Positions 8,293 through 17,839 of a stretch of 64,000 bases of DNA are shown here, piece by piece; the stretch's first letter is position 1; each line of letters opens with the position of its first letter. The position numbers and the translations under genes were made by a program. The notes below the pieces were generated by a model that saw only the letters and a program-made list of their open reading frames with translations, ran no database searches and was not told the origin of the DNA. This stretch comes from Leclercia adecarboxylata (GTDB lineage: Bacteria; Pseudomonadota; Gammaproteobacteria; Enterobacterales; Enterobacteriaceae). The stretch is taken from NCBI RefSeq assembly GCF_006171285.1, contig NZ_CP040889.1:4960001-5024000 (forward strand), given 5' to 3'.

Positions 8293-10803
8293 TTACACCC
8301 GCACGGAAACCATCGCTTTTAGCTCCGGCACGCAGGAGCCGCAGTTGGTGCCGCAGCGTAGCTTCGCGCCCAGCGCGGCGGCAGAGTCGCATCCCCCGGC
8401 AATCGCCTCGCGAATGGCGTTTTCACCCACGCTAAAACAGCTGCAGATAATCCGCCCCTGCTCCACGCGCTCGCCAGGGCTCTGGCCGTTCAGCAGGGCG
8501 TGCCGTTCCGCCAGCTCTACCGGCGCGGTGTGAAACGCCGCTTCGATAAAACCATGCGCCAGCGCGGGCACCTGAGTGCCCTGCCAGAAGCCGAGCATCA
8601 GAGCCCCCTGATGCCAGGCGAGCAGGCTGCTGCGCTCCCCCGTTTGCGCGATTTGCAGCTGCCAGCCCTGCCCGGTGCAGTGCGCCAGCAGCCACTCCAG
8701 CAGCGGCTTATCCCCGGCCAGCGTCAGGCGTGAGACTCCGGTCACCGCCTTGCGCCACCAGTGGACGAACATCGGCAGCGTCATCTCTTCCCGGCTCCAG
8801 AGCTCCCCCTGCCAGGCGGGCTGCCACGGCATCAGCCGCACCGCCGTCTGCTTGCTCTCCGGCTGACCGGAATGGGGATCGCAGCGCCCCTCCACCAGAG
8901 CGTTCACCTTGCCCTGGCGGGAAAAGCAGCTGTTCCAGTGCATCGGAACGAACAGTTGTCCGACGCGCTGGCCCTCGTTGATCCGCGCCCGGGCCACCAT
9001 CAACCCGCGCGGGGCGCTGATCCGCGCCAGCTGTCCCTCCTGCAGCCCCAGCCGGGCGGCATCCTGCGGCGAGATATCCACCGTCGGCTCATCGCTGTGC
9101 TGCATCAGACGCGGCACATACCCGGTGCGGGTCATGGTGTGCCACTGATCGCGAATGCGTCCGCTATTGAGCGTAAAGGGATAGAGCACACTCCCGGTGG
9201 CGCCGTGGGGCTGCGGGTTAACGGGGATCTGGCGTCCACGGGTAAAGGCTTCGCGGTTGATGGGCCACTGCCAGGGCGTCAGCCCGTCCCACTCCTCGCG
9301 GGTAAGCTGTGCCAGCGCCGCGAGGTTCAGCATCCGCTCGCCCTGATTTTCGAACGCCGTCAGGGCAGCGTGTTCGGAAAAAATGGCGTGGGGATGGTCC
9401 CAGGCGAACGCCGCGCCATGGCCGAGCCGCTCAGCGATGCGGGCGATGATCCACCAGTCGGGTTTCGCTTCCCCAGGTACTGGCAGAAAGGCGCGCTGGC
9501 GCGAGATGCGGCGTTCGGAGTTGGTGACGGTACCGTCTTTCTCGCCCCAGCCCAGCGCCGGGAAGCGGATATGGGCGAAGCGGCTGGTGTCAGTGTCGCG
9601 CATCACCTCCGAGACTATCACCAGCGGACAGGCGGCCAGGGCCTGACACACCGCATGGCTGTCCGGGAGCGACACCGCCGGGTTGGTGCCCATGATCCAC
9701 ACCGCCTTGACGTCGCCGCGGGCGATGGCTTCAAACAGCTCCACCGCCATCAGGCCCGGCGTCTGCGCCAGCCGCCCGGTTCCCCAGAAACGGGCCACGC
9801 GGCTTAAATCATCCGGGGTGAAATTCATGTGCGCCGCCAGCTGATTCGCCAGCCCGCCCACCTCGCGCCCGCCCATCGCATTGGGCTGACCGGTCAGCGA
9901 AAACGGCCCGCAGCCCTCGCGGCCAATCTTACCGCTCGCCAGGTGAACGTTGATGATGGCATTGCACTTGTCGCTGCCGCTGGCGGACTGGTTGATCCCC
10001 ATGGTGTAGAGCGTCACCGCCCGCGGGGCGGCAGTAAACCAGGCGTAGAACGTCGCGACGTCGTCAGGCAGCAGGCCGCAAAATTCGGCCACCCGTTCGG
10101 TCGGCCAGTCGCTGGCACGCTCAGGATCGATGGCATTCAGCAGGCCGACAAACAGCCCCGCATCGCTGCCGGGCGTCAGGGCCAGATGCAGGTCGGCGAT
10201 ATCGCAGGTCGCAGTGCGGCGCGGGTCGATCACCACCACCTTCAGCGCTGGATTAGCGGCGCGCGCCTGCACCAACCGCTGATATAGCACCGGATGGGTC
10301 CAGGCGGCATTTGATCCCACCAGCACCACCAGATCGGTCTTTTCAATGTCCTCGTAGCTGCACGGCACCACGTCTTCACCGAAGGCCCGCTTGTAGCCCA
10401 CCACCGCCGAAGACATGCAGAGCCGGGAGTTGGTGTCGATATTGGCCGCGCCGATAAAGCCCTTCATCAGCTTGTTGGCGGCGTAGTAATCCTCCGTCAG
10501 CAGCTGGCCGGAGGCATAAAAGGCCACCGCCTGCGGCCCGTACTGGTCGATAATCTCCCTCAGCCGCTCTCCGGCGCGATCCAGCGCCTGATCCCAGCTC
10601 ACTGGCTGGTCGTCCACCTCCGGGTGCAGCAGACGGCCCGTCAGGCCGGTCGTCTCCCCTAACGCCGAGCCTTTCACGCACAGGCGGCCAAAGTTGGCCG
10701 GATGGCTGTCGTCGCCGCGCACGCTCACCCCGCCGTCCTCAACGCGGGCGATCACCCCGCAGCCCACGCCGCAGTAAGGACAGGTTGTCCGGGTTTCCGT
10801 CAT
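8293..10803 (-). CDS. nasA: Assimilatory nitrate reductase catalytic subunit NasA
   Basis: Cytoplasmic molybdopterin nitrate reductase of nitrate assimilation, 836 residues. The N-terminus carries the 4Fe-4S motif CPYCGVGC (about residues 9-16) with a fourth Cys in GRLCVKG. The central part is the Mo-bisMGD oxidoreductase fold (NTNSRLCMSSAVVGY has the likely Mo-ligand Cys), followed by a molydopterin dinucleotide-binding domain. The C-terminal 50 or so residues carry a BFD-like [2Fe-2S] motif (CSCFSVGE ... CGTNCGSC), typical of the Klebsiella NasA type. The start overlaps the nasB stop by ATGA. It is the last gene of the operon; REP repeats follow. Confidence 0.95.
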   Translation of the reverse strand: MTETRTTCPYCGVGCGVIARVEDGGVSVRGDDSHPANFGRLCVKGSALGETTGLTGRLLHPEVDDQPVSWDQALDRAGERLREIIDQYGPQAVAFYASGQLLTEDYYAANKLMKGFIGAANIDTNSRLCMSSAVVGYKRAFGEDVVPCSYEDIEKTDLVVLVGSNAAWTHPVLYQRLVQARAANPALKVVVIDPRRTATCDIADLHLALTPGSDAGLFVGLLNAIDPERASDWPTERVAEFCGLLPDDVATFYAWFTAAPRAVTLYTMGINQSASGSDKCNAIINVHLASGKIGREGCGPFSLTGQPNAMGGREVGGLANQLAAHMNFTPDDLSRVARFWGTGRLAQTPGLMAVELFEAIARGDVKAVWIMGTNPAVSLPDSHAVCQALAACPLVIVSEVMRDTDTSRFAHIRFPALGWGEKDGTVTNSERRISRQRAFLPVPGEAKPDWWIIARIAERLGHGAAFAWDHPHAIFSEHAALTAFENQGERMLNLAALAQLTREEWDGLTPWQWPINREAFTRGRQIPVNPQPHGATGSVLYPFTLNSGRIRDQWHTMTRTGYVPRLMQHSDEPTVDISPQDAARLGLQEGQLARISAPRGLMVARARINEGQRVGQLFVPMHWNSCFSRQGKVNALVEGRCDPHSGQPESKQTAVRLMPWQPAWQGELWSREEMTLPMFVHWWRKAVTGVSRLTLAGDKPLLEWLLAHCTGQGWQLQIAQTGERSSLLAWHQGALMLGFWQGTQVPALAHGFIEAAFHTAPVELAERHALLNGQSPGERVEQGRIICSCFSVGENAIREAIAGGCDSAAALGAKLRCGTNCGSCVPELKAMVSVRV

Positions 10804-13800
10804 GAGGCCTCCGCGCGCATCACCAGTTCTTCGCTGCCCACCAGCACGCGGTTGCCATCCACCTTCACCGGCCAGGCGCGCACCGCCACTTCGCCGGTGT
10901 CGACCAGGCGTCCATCGCGCAGGCGGATCCGGGTTTTATACAGCGGGGAGATCACCACCGGCTCGCCGCCGGCATCCCCAAGAATGCCGCGCGACAATAC
11001 GCTGGCGCTGCCGCCCGGCTCCCTGTCTTCCAGGGCATAAATCGACTTGCCGAAGCGGAACAGCGCAATCTGCTGCGAACCCAGACGGGCGCCTATCCCG
11101 GCCTCCTCGGGGATGTCGTCCAGGTTGCAGATATCCTGCCAGCGTTTTGCTGGTGCCGGGGCGGCGTCGAGCGTGCGGAACTGCGCCAGACGGCCCGGAT
11201 CCTGCAGCGTGGTCTGCCATTCGCACTGATAGGTATCCACCACCCGCTGCATCTCCTGTTCCAGCTCACCGGCAATGCCCAGACTGTCGTCGATGATCAC
11301 CTCGCGCAGATACTCCAGCCCGCCTTCGAGGTTATCCCGCCAGGTGCTGGTGCGCTGCAGGCGGTCGGCGGTGCGGATATAGAACATCAGGAAGCGGTCG
11401 ACGTAGCGCAGGAGCGTGGCGTCATCGAGATCGCTGGCAAACAGATCCGCATGGCGTGGCTTCATGCCGCCGTTGCCGCAGAGATAGAGGTTCCAGCCCT
11501 TGTCGGTGGCGATCACCCCCACATCCTTGCTCTGGGCTTCGGCACACTCGCGGGTGCAGCCCGACACCGCCATCTTGATTTTGTGCGGGGCGCGCAGCCC
11601 CTTGTAGCGGTTCTCCAGCGTCACTGCCAGCCCGGTGGAGTCCTGCACCCCGTAGCGACACCAGGTAGAGCCGACGCAGGATTTCACCGTGCGCAGGGAT
11701 TTGCCGTAGGCGTGGCCGGTTTCAAACCCGGCGTCAATCAACTGCTGCCAGATCTCCGGCAGCTGCTCCAGCCGGGCGCCAAACAGGTCGATACGCTGCC
11801 CGCCGGTAATTTTGCTGTACAGCTGATAGCGTTTGGCGATCTGGCCGATGGCGATCAGCCCGTCGGCGGTCACCTCCCCGGCAGCCATGCGCGGCACAAT
11901 GGAGTAGGTCCCGTCTTTCTGGATGTTGGCAAAGTAGCGGTCGTTGGTGTCCTGCAGCGGCAGGTGAGCCGGTTTCAGCAGGTATTCGTTCCAGCAGGAG
12001 GCCAGCACCGAGCCCACCAGCGGTTTGCAGATCTCACACCCGTGACCCTGACCGTAGCGGCTGATGAGTTGCTCAAAGGTGTGGATGCGATTGACGCGCA
12101 CCAGGTGATAGATCTCCTGGCGGGAGTACGCGAAGTGCTCGCAGATGTCCTTTTTCACCTCCACGCCCTGGGCCGCCAGCTGGAACTCCATCACCTGTTT
12201 CACCAGCGCGCTACAGCCGCCGCAGCCGGTGGCCGCTTTGGTGCACTGCTTCACCGCCCCGATGTCGGTCGCGCCGTTGCTCACCGCCTGGCAGATATCG
12301 CCCTTGCTGACGTTATGACAGGAGCAGATCTGCGCGCTCTCCGGCAGGGCCGCCACGCCCAGCGCTTTCGGGGCGCTGCCGGCTACCGCAGGTAAGATCA
12401 GGGTTTCAGGATCGTTGGGCAGGCTGATGCCGTTAAGCATCATCTGCACCAGGGTGGCATATTCGCTGGCATCCCCCACCAGCACGCCGCCGAGCAGGGT
12501 TTTGTTATCGGCGCTGACCACGATCTTCTTGTAGATCTGCTGCGGGCCGTGGGTCCACTGGTAGCTCTGCGATCCGGCCGTGCGGCCATGGGCATCGCCA
12601 AACGAGGCCACGTCCACACCCAGCAGCTTGAGTTTGGTGCTCATGTCCGCCCCCATAAAGGCGTTCTCTTCACCTGCCAGCGCGGCACAGGCGACGCGCG
12701 CCATCTGGTAGCCGGGGGCCACCAGGCCGAAGATTTTGTTCTCCCAGAGGGCGCATTCGCCAATGGCGAACACATCCGCATCCGAGGTGCGGCACTGGTT
12801 GTCGATAATGATCCCACCGCGCTCGCCAAGCCCCAGACCGCATTCGCGGGCCAGCGCATCCTGCGGGCGGATCCCGGCGGAGAAGACCACCATGTCGGTA
12901 GCCAGTTCGCTGCCGTCGGCGAAACGCAGCACCATTCCGCCTTCGGTTTCGGCGATCTCCGTTGTCGCTTTGCTGGTATGCACGCCCACACCGAGCGCTT
13001 CGATTTTGCGCCGCAGCATGGCGGCCCCGTCGTTATCGAGCTGCACCGCCATCAGGTTGGGGGCAAACTCCACCACGTGGGTCTCCAGCCCAAGCTGTTT
13101 CAGGGCGTTGGCCGCCTCCAGCCCCAGCAGCCCGCCGCCGATCACTACCCCGGTGCGCGAATCTTTGGCGCGGGCGGCGATGTTATCCAGATCGTCCAGG
13201 GTACGGTAAACAAAGCAGCCCGGCAGGTCGCGCCCTGGCACCGGAGGCACGAACGGGTAGGACCCGGTGGCGAGCACCAGTTTGTCCCAGTGGGTCTCAT
13301 GCCCGCCCGCCGTGCGGATCACCCGGGCGTCGCGATCGATAGCCACCACCTGCTGAGAGAGGCGCAGCTCAATGCCATTTTCCGCAAAGAAAACCCCGGC
13401 GACCATCGACAGCGAGTCGGCGCTGCGTCCGGCAAAGTATTCTGAAAGATGGACGCGATCGTAGGCGGCATAGCGCTCTTCACCGAAGACCACGATCTGA
13501 TACTGCTGATGCAGACCGCGGTTTACGCAGTCTTCAAGAAAATGGTGGCCGACCATACCGTGTCCAACCACAACCAGAGTAGGTTTTGTCATAGCGTTCT
13601 GTCCTGCAACCTGCGGCTGCGTAGTGAATCGATCGAACAGCCAGTCCGCCCGGGCGGGTTCTGACGTTGCCAGTAAATCGGTGAGGGTGGCCGCACTGCG
13701 ACACTCCCCCATCAGCAGCACGCCTGCCAGCGTGCCGTTACGAACCAGTAAGCGGCGGTAATGGCGGGTCAGCGGATCCCAGCTGGTCCACACCGCGTCA

Positions 13801-14780
13801 TCCTGTTGCGCGCCCACCCCTCCGGCGCTGAACAGCTCAATGCCGGTGACCTTCAGGCGCATGCCGTTTTGCGTCGGGGTAAAGGGGGTGACGCTGTCGC
13901 CTGCAAGACGGGCGGCGAGGATCTCCGCCTGGGCCAGACAGGGCGCCACCAGCCCCCACGTCTGCCCGTCGATTTCGCAGCACTCGCCGATGGCGCTGAT
14001 GCCCTCAAACGCGGTGCGCATCTGGTTATCCACCCGGATCCCGCGCCCGCACGGCACACCGCTTGTCTGCGCCAGGGTGATGTTGGGTATGACGCCCGTG
14101 GCCAGCACTACCCGGCTGGCGGCCAGAGTGCGTCCGCCGCTGAGGACGACGCGCTCAGGGGTTATCTGCGCAATACCAGCGTTAAGCTCGCAGCCGATAC
14201 CCCGCGCCGAGAGCGCCTCCTCCAGCAGCAGCCCGGCGTGCTGATCCAGCTGTTGCTCCATAAGCCACGAGCCGCGATGCACTAACGTGACGTTGTCACA
14301 CTGGAGGCGTAACGCCGCCGCTGCTTCCACGCCGAGCACGCCGCCTCCCAGAATCACCGCCGGACCGGGCGTCGCCAGAATGGCGTTCACGTCATCCAGG
14401 GTGCGGAAGGTAAAGACGTGGGGCAGATTGCTTCCGGGGATCGGCGGCACGAACGGCTGCGATCCGGTGGCGAAGACCAGTTCATCCCACCCCAGCAGGC
14501 GTTTATCGGTGCGCAACATCCGCGCCGCGCACTCCACCCCCAGCACCCGTTCGCCGCATAGCACCGTGACGCCGCGCACCAGATACCAGGCGTCGTCATG
14601 CAGCTGCGTTGCCGCGGCCGCTTTCTCGCCCCCCAGCACCGGCGAAAGCTGGATGCGGTTATAGGCGGGCGCCCGTTCTTCACCGATGACGGTGATGTCG
14701 AAGTGCCCGGGGGCGCGGTCGGTCAACGCCTCAATCAGCCGCGTTGCCGCCAGTCCGTTTCCAATGATGACCAGGCGCAT
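10800..14780 (-). CDS. nasB: NasC-NasB continuous reading frame: nitrate reductase electron-transfer subunit joined to assimilatory nitrite reductase
   Basis: One open frame of 1326 codons. Residues 1-396 match NasC, the FAD/NAD(P)H subunit that feeds NasA (GNGLAATRLIEAL and ILGGGVLGVEAAAAL dinucleotide folds). Residues 397-1326 match NirB/NasB siroheme nitrite reductase: a second FAD/NAD pair (VVGHGMVGHHF; VIGGGLLGLEAANAL), two BFD-like [2Fe-2S] motifs (ICSCHNV ... CGGC), the siroheme/4Fe-4S ligands C-x5-C (CVGSTWC) and C-x3-C (CTREC), and a C-terminal NirD-like domain without Rieske Cys pairs. In Klebsiella oxytoca nasC and nasB are described as separate genes. An internal ATG at 13592, preceded by AGGA, would give a 930-residue NasB alone, so the product may be a fusion, a separate NasB, or both. 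nasD is 11 bases upstream; nasA overlaps the end. Confidence 0.9.
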   Translation of the reverse strand: MRLVIIGNGLAATRLIEALTDRAPGHFDITVIGEERAPAYNRIQLSPVLGGEKAAAATQLHDDAWYLVRGVTVLCGERVLGVECAARMLRTDKRLLGWDELVFATGSQPFVPPIPGSNLPHVFTFRTLDDVNAILATPGPAVILGGGVLGVEAAAALRLQCDNVTLVHRGSWLMEQQLDQHAGLLLEEALSARGIGCELNAGIAQITPERVVLSGGRTLAASRVVLATGVIPNITLAQTSGVPCGRGIRVDNQMRTAFEGISAIGECCEIDGQTWGLVAPCLAQAEILAARLAGDSVTPFTPTQNGMRLKVTGIELFSAGGVGAQQDDAVWTSWDPLTRHYRRLLVRNGTLAGVLLMGECRSAATLTDLLATSEPARADWLFDRFTTQPQVAGQNAMTKPTLVVVGHGMVGHHFLEDCVNRGLHQQYQIVVFGEERYAAYDRVHLSEYFAGRSADSLSMVAGVFFAENGIELRLSQQVVAIDRDARVIRTAGGHETHWDKLVLATGSYPFVPPVPGRDLPGCFVYRTLDDLDNIAARAKDSRTGVVIGGGLLGLEAANALKQLGLETHVVEFAPNLMAVQLDNDGAAMLRRKIEALGVGVHTSKATTEIAETEGGMVLRFADGSELATDMVVFSAGIRPQDALARECGLGLGERGGIIIDNQCRTSDADVFAIGECALWENKIFGLVAPGYQMARVACAALAGEENAFMGADMSTKLKLLGVDVASFGDAHGRTAGSQSYQWTHGPQQIYKKIVVSADNKTLLGGVLVGDASEYATLVQMMLNGISLPNDPETLILPAVAGSAPKALGVAALPESAQICSCHNVSKGDICQAVSNGATDIGAVKQCTKAATGCGGCSALVKQVMEFQLAAQGVEVKKDICEHFAYSRQEIYHLVRVNRIHTFEQLISRYGQGHGCEICKPLVGSVLASCWNEYLLKPAHLPLQDTNDRYFANIQKDGTYSIVPRMAAGEVTADGLIAIGQIAKRYQLYSKITGGQRIDLFGARLEQLPEIWQQLIDAGFETGHAYGKSLRTVKSCVGSTWCRYGVQDSTGLAVTLENRYKGLRAPHKIKMAVSGCTRECAEAQSKDVGVIATDKGWNLYLCGNGGMKPRHADLFASDLDDATLLRYVDRFLMFYIRTADRLQRTSTWRDNLEGGLEYLREVIIDDSLGIAGELEQEMQRVVDTYQCEWQTTLQDPGRLAQFRTLDAAPAPAKRWQDICNLDDIPEEAGIGARLGSQQIALFRFGKSIYALEDREPGGSASVLSRGILGDAGGEPVVISPLYKTRIRLRDGRLVDTGEVAVRAWPVKVDGNRVLVGSEELVMRAEAS

Positions 14781-14791
14781 GGTGGTGCTCC

Positions 14792-15580
14792 TCAGGCCGC
14801 TTTCGGCTGTTTTTCGTAGAGGAAGTGGAGGATCTGCTGGCGCATATGGTGATAGCGGCTCTCTTCCGCCAGCTGCACCCGGTTACGCGGCCGCGGCAGA
14901 TCGACGCGCAGGATCTCGCCCACCGTCGCCGCCGGACCGTTGGTCATCATCAGCACCCGGTCCGAGAGCAGTACCGCCTCGTCCACGTCGTGGGTGATCA
15001 GCACGATGGTGGTGTTCAGCTCCTGCTGGATGTGCATCACCGAATCCTGCAGATGGGCGCGGGTCAGGGCGTCGAGGGCGCCAAACGGCTCATCCATCAG
15101 CAGCACTTTTGGCTTCATCGCCAGGGCGCGGGCAATGCCCACCCGCTGCTTCATGCCGCCAGAGATCTCCCCCGGGCGCTTGTGGATGGCGTGCCCCATC
15201 TGCACCCGCTCGAGGTTATGTTCGATCCACTCCCGGCGTTCCGCTTTGCTCATGCTGCGGCGGAACACCTGATCCACCGCCAGCGCCACGTTGTCGAAGC
15301 AGGTCAGCCACGGCAGCAGGGAGTGGTTCTGAAACACCACCGCCCGCTCCGGCCCCGGCCCGGCGATCTCGCGGTTATCGCAGAGAAGCCCGCCTTCGGT
15401 TGGCAACGTGATGCCCGCGATCAGGTTAAGCAGCGTGGATTTGCCGCAGCCGGAGTGACCAATCAGGCTGATGGTCTCCCCTTCGTGAATATCAAAAGAG
15501 ACGTTCTGCAGTGCCAGAAACTCGCCGCTGGCAGTGGAAAAACGCTGGCTGACGGCCTGGACCTGAATTAATGGTTTCAT
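14792..15580 (-). CDS. nasD: Nitrate ABC transporter ATPase NasD (NrtD/NrtC family)
   Basis: 262-residue ATP-binding subunit that powers nitrate uptake with NasE and NasF. Walker A GHSGCGKS (about 38-45), ABC signature near EISGGMKQR, Walker B KVLLMDEPFGALD, and the switch His in VLITHDVDEA are all intact. Its closest families are the NrtCD/SsuB/TauB ATPases. It lies between nasE (9 bases upstream) and nasC-nasB; a GAGGAG site for the latter sits in the 11-base gap. Confidence 0.95.
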   Translation of the reverse strand: MKPLIQVQAVSQRFSTASGEFLALQNVSFDIHEGETISLIGHSGCGKSTLLNLIAGITLPTEGGLLCDNREIAGPGPERAVVFQNHSLLPWLTCFDNVALAVDQVFRRSMSKAERREWIEHNLERVQMGHAIHKRPGEISGGMKQRVGIARALAMKPKVLLMDEPFGALDALTRAHLQDSVMHIQQELNTTIVLITHDVDEAVLLSDRVLMMTNGPAATVGEILRVDLPRPRNRVQLAEESRYHHMRQQILHFLYEKQPKAA

Positions 15581-15589
15581 GTGCGCTCC

Positions 15590-16468
15590 TTATTTTTCCT
15601 GCCAGCTGAAACGACGGGCGATCAGCATCAGCCCCTGCTCCAGCAGCAAACCCACCACGCCGATAATGACGATGGCGATGAGAATGTTTTCAACGTTGAG
15701 GTTGTTCCACTCGTTCCAGATCCAGAAGCCGATACCCAGGCCCCCGGTAAGCATCTCGGCGGCGACAATCACCAGCCAGGCGATGCCGATGGAGAGCCGC
15801 ACCCCGGTCAGCACCGCGGGCAGCACGGCCGGGAAGAGAATGCGGCGCATCACCGTCCACTCAGACAGTTGCAGCACCCGGGCGACGTTGAGGTAATCCT
15901 CCGGGATGCGGCGCACCCCTTCGGCGGTGTTGATGACCATCGGCCAGATCGAGCAGATAAAAATGGTCCAGCTGGAGGCGGGCTCCGCCTTCTGGAACAG
16001 CAGCAGGCCAATGGGCAGCCAGGCCAGCGGGCTGACCGGGCGCAGCAGGGCAATCAGCGGGGTGAACATGCGGGACATAAAGGTGAAGCGGCCAATCATA
16101 AAGCCCAGCGGAATGCCCACGATGGCCGCCAGACCAAAGCCGATGGCAACACGCTGCAGCGAGGCCAGCACGTTCCAGCCCACCCCCATGTCGTTTGGCC
16201 CGTCGCGATAGAAGGGATCGGCAAACAGGGTGAGAGCAGAATCCAGCGTGCTGAGCGGCGTTGGGAAGCCTTTGCTGTTGATGGCCGCCAGCTGCCAGGC
16301 AATCACCAGCAGCCCCAGGCCGAGCAGCGCCGGGATCAGGCGTTGCAGCAGGTCGTTAATCCGCCGGGCAAACGCCGGGGTGCGACGGCGCACCTGCACC
16401 GGCGGGAGAGCGATCACTTCACCGCTGACCGGCTCGGCGGGTGCGGCTTTGGTGTTAACTTTTTTCAT
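15590..16468 (-). CDS. nasE: Nitrate ABC transporter permease NasE (NrtB family)
   Basis: 292-residue inner-membrane permease with about 6 hydrophobic segments after a proline- and arginine-rich cytoplasmic N-terminus. The BPD_transp_1 fold of the NrtB/SsuC/TauC group is clear, including an EAA-like loop (EDYLNVARVLQLSEWTVMRRILFPA, near residues 195-220). It forms the membrane channel of the NasFED transporter. One base separates it from the nasF stop, so translation is probably coupled. Confidence 0.94.
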   Translation of the reverse strand: MKKVNTKAAPAEPVSGEVIALPPVQVRRRTPAFARRINDLLQRLIPALLGLGLLVIAWQLAAINSKGFPTPLSTLDSALTLFADPFYRDGPNDMGVGWNVLASLQRVAIGFGLAAIVGIPLGFMIGRFTFMSRMFTPLIALLRPVSPLAWLPIGLLLFQKAEPASSWTIFICSIWPMVINTAEGVRRIPEDYLNVARVLQLSEWTVMRRILFPAVLPAVLTGVRLSIGIAWLVIVAAEMLTGGLGIGFWIWNEWNNLNVENILIAIVIIGVVGLLLEQGLMLIARRFSWQEK

Positions 16469-16469
16469 A

Positions 16470-17717
16470 TCAGGCCCCTGTACGGTGAATAGCGAAACTG
16501 TTGGCGTAACCCTTCGGATCGGTGCCGTTCCAGACGGTGCCGTCCATCAGGGTGCTGCTGCGCAGCGGCGAAGATGGCGCGCGAATGCCCCCTACTGCGG
16601 TGGCGGCGTCCTGCCAGACGTCGGTGCGGTTGATGCGCTGCGCGATGGCGGCGTAGTCAGGATCGGTTTTCAGCAGCCCCCAGCGGCGGAACTGGGTCAG
16701 GAACCACATCCCGTCGGAGTGCCACGGATAGCTCACCGCCCCGTCCTCAAAGAAACGGATCGGGTTGGCATCCTGCCAGCGGTGGCCGGTTCCGTTGTCG
16801 TACTCCCCCAACATGCGGCCGGTGAGGTACTGCTCCTTGGTGTTGAGCCAGGCGCGACGGGCCAGCAGCTGAGCGGTTTCTTCTTTGTTCTGCGGCGAGG
16901 CGTCGATCCAGCGCTGGGCCTCCAGCAGGGCGCTCACCAGCGCCCGGGCGGTGTTCGGATGCTGCCCGACCCACTCGCTGCGGGTGCCGAGCACTTTTTC
17001 CGGGTGTTCCGGCCAGATCGACTGCGAGGTGGCGGCGGTAAAGCCGATGCGATCGTTAATGGCGCGGGCGTTCCACGGCTCGCCGACGCAAAAGCCGACC
17101 ATATTGCCGATGCGCATGTTCATCACCATCTGCGGCGGCGGCACCACCACGGTGCGCACATCGTCAAACGGGTTAATGCCTGCGCTCGCCAGCCAGTAGT
17201 AGAGCCACATGGCATGGGTGCCGGTGGGAAAGGTATGGGCGAAGGTATAGCTGCCCGGCGCCTGCCGGGCGATAAGCTTTTTCAGCCCCTCAACGTCGCG
17301 CACGCCCTGCTGGGCCAGATCGCTCGACAGGGTGATCGCCTGCCCGTTGCGGTTGAGGGTCATCAGGTTGGCCATCGGTTTGGGTTTACCGGCGATCCCC
17401 AGCTCCAGACCGTACAGCAGGCCATAGAGAATGTGCGCCGCGTCCAGCTCCCCGGCGACCAGCTTGTCGCGCACCGCCGCCCAGCTGGCCTCTTTAGTGG
17501 GCACCAGGGTGAAGCCGTATTTTTTATCGAAACCTTTATATGCCGCGATGGCCAGCGGCGCGCAGTCGGTCAGCGGAATAAAGCCGACGCGCACGGTATC
17601 GAGTTCCGGTTTATCGGAGCCTGCGGCCCACGCAGCCTGCATCACGCCCGGCAACATGAGCGCCCCGCCGGCCAGCGCGCTGGCCTGTAAAAAACGCCGT
17701 CTTGTCCATTCCACCAT
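16470..17717 (-). CDS. nasF: Periplasmic nitrate-binding protein NasF (NrtA family)
   Basis: 415-residue substrate-binding component of the nitrate ABC transporter and first gene of the nas operon. The N-terminus MVEWTRRRFLQASALAGG is a twin-arginine (Tat) signal, suggesting export of the folded protein. The body is the NrtA/SsuA-like binding fold (VRVGFIPLTDCAPL; GFCVGEPWNARA). A longer frame reaches 17768, but that would start inside the leader terminator. The ATG at 17717 has GGGAG six bases upstream. The leader before it is controlled by NasR. Confidence 0.95.
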   Translation of the reverse strand: MVEWTRRRFLQASALAGGALMLPGVMQAAWAAGSDKPELDTVRVGFIPLTDCAPLAIAAYKGFDKKYGFTLVPTKEASWAAVRDKLVAGELDAAHILYGLLYGLELGIAGKPKPMANLMTLNRNGQAITLSSDLAQQGVRDVEGLKKLIARQAPGSYTFAHTFPTGTHAMWLYYWLASAGINPFDDVRTVVVPPPQMVMNMRIGNMVGFCVGEPWNARAINDRIGFTAATSQSIWPEHPEKVLGTRSEWVGQHPNTARALVSALLEAQRWIDASPQNKEETAQLLARRAWLNTKEQYLTGRMLGEYDNGTGHRWQDANPIRFFEDGAVSYPWHSDGMWFLTQFRRWGLLKTDPDYAAIAQRINRTDVWQDAATAVGGIRAPSSPLRSSTLMDGTVWNGTDPKGYANSFAIHRTGA

Positions 17718-17738
17718 GTTCACTCCCGAAAAAAAGCC

Positions 17739-17779
17739 AAAAAAAAACGCCCGGCAGTGCCGGAGCACTGCAGGACGCC
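17739..17779 (-). terminator. nasF leader factor-independent terminator
   Basis: On the minus strand, GCAGTGC-TCCG-GCACTGC within a longer GC-rich stem (GGCGTCC...GGGCG), followed by nine T. It lies just before the nasF ribosome-binding site. The 5' arm overlaps the second ANTAR hairpin, so the two structures exclude each other. This matches the transcription-attenuation design worked out for the Klebsiella nasF leader. Confidence 0.92.
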
Positions 17780-17818
17780 TTTATCCTTCGTCACGACCCA
17801 CCGCCGTTGGCGCGTCGT
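17772..17818 (-). ncRNA. Two-hexaloop ANTAR antitermination element in the nasF leader
   Basis: Read on the minus strand, hairpin 1 (17793-17818) has hexaloop AACGGC closed by CGCC/GGTG with an ACGAC/GTCGT base. Hairpin 2 (17772-17787) has hexaloop AAAGGC closed by AGGAT/GTCCT. Both loops have A at position 1 and G at position 4, the pattern recognised by ANTAR proteins. Hairpin 2 shares GTCC with the terminator 5' arm, so NasR binding would stabilise it and prevent termination. Folding was done by eye. Confidence 0.85.
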
Positions 17819-17839
17819 TAAAATTGTTATGTTGATTAA

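Noticed and set aside
16230..17690. Plus-strand open frame of 486 codons opposite nasF and nasE
   Set aside because: Antisense shadow in GC-rich DNA. The minus-strand frames match NasF and NasE with proper starts and spacing.
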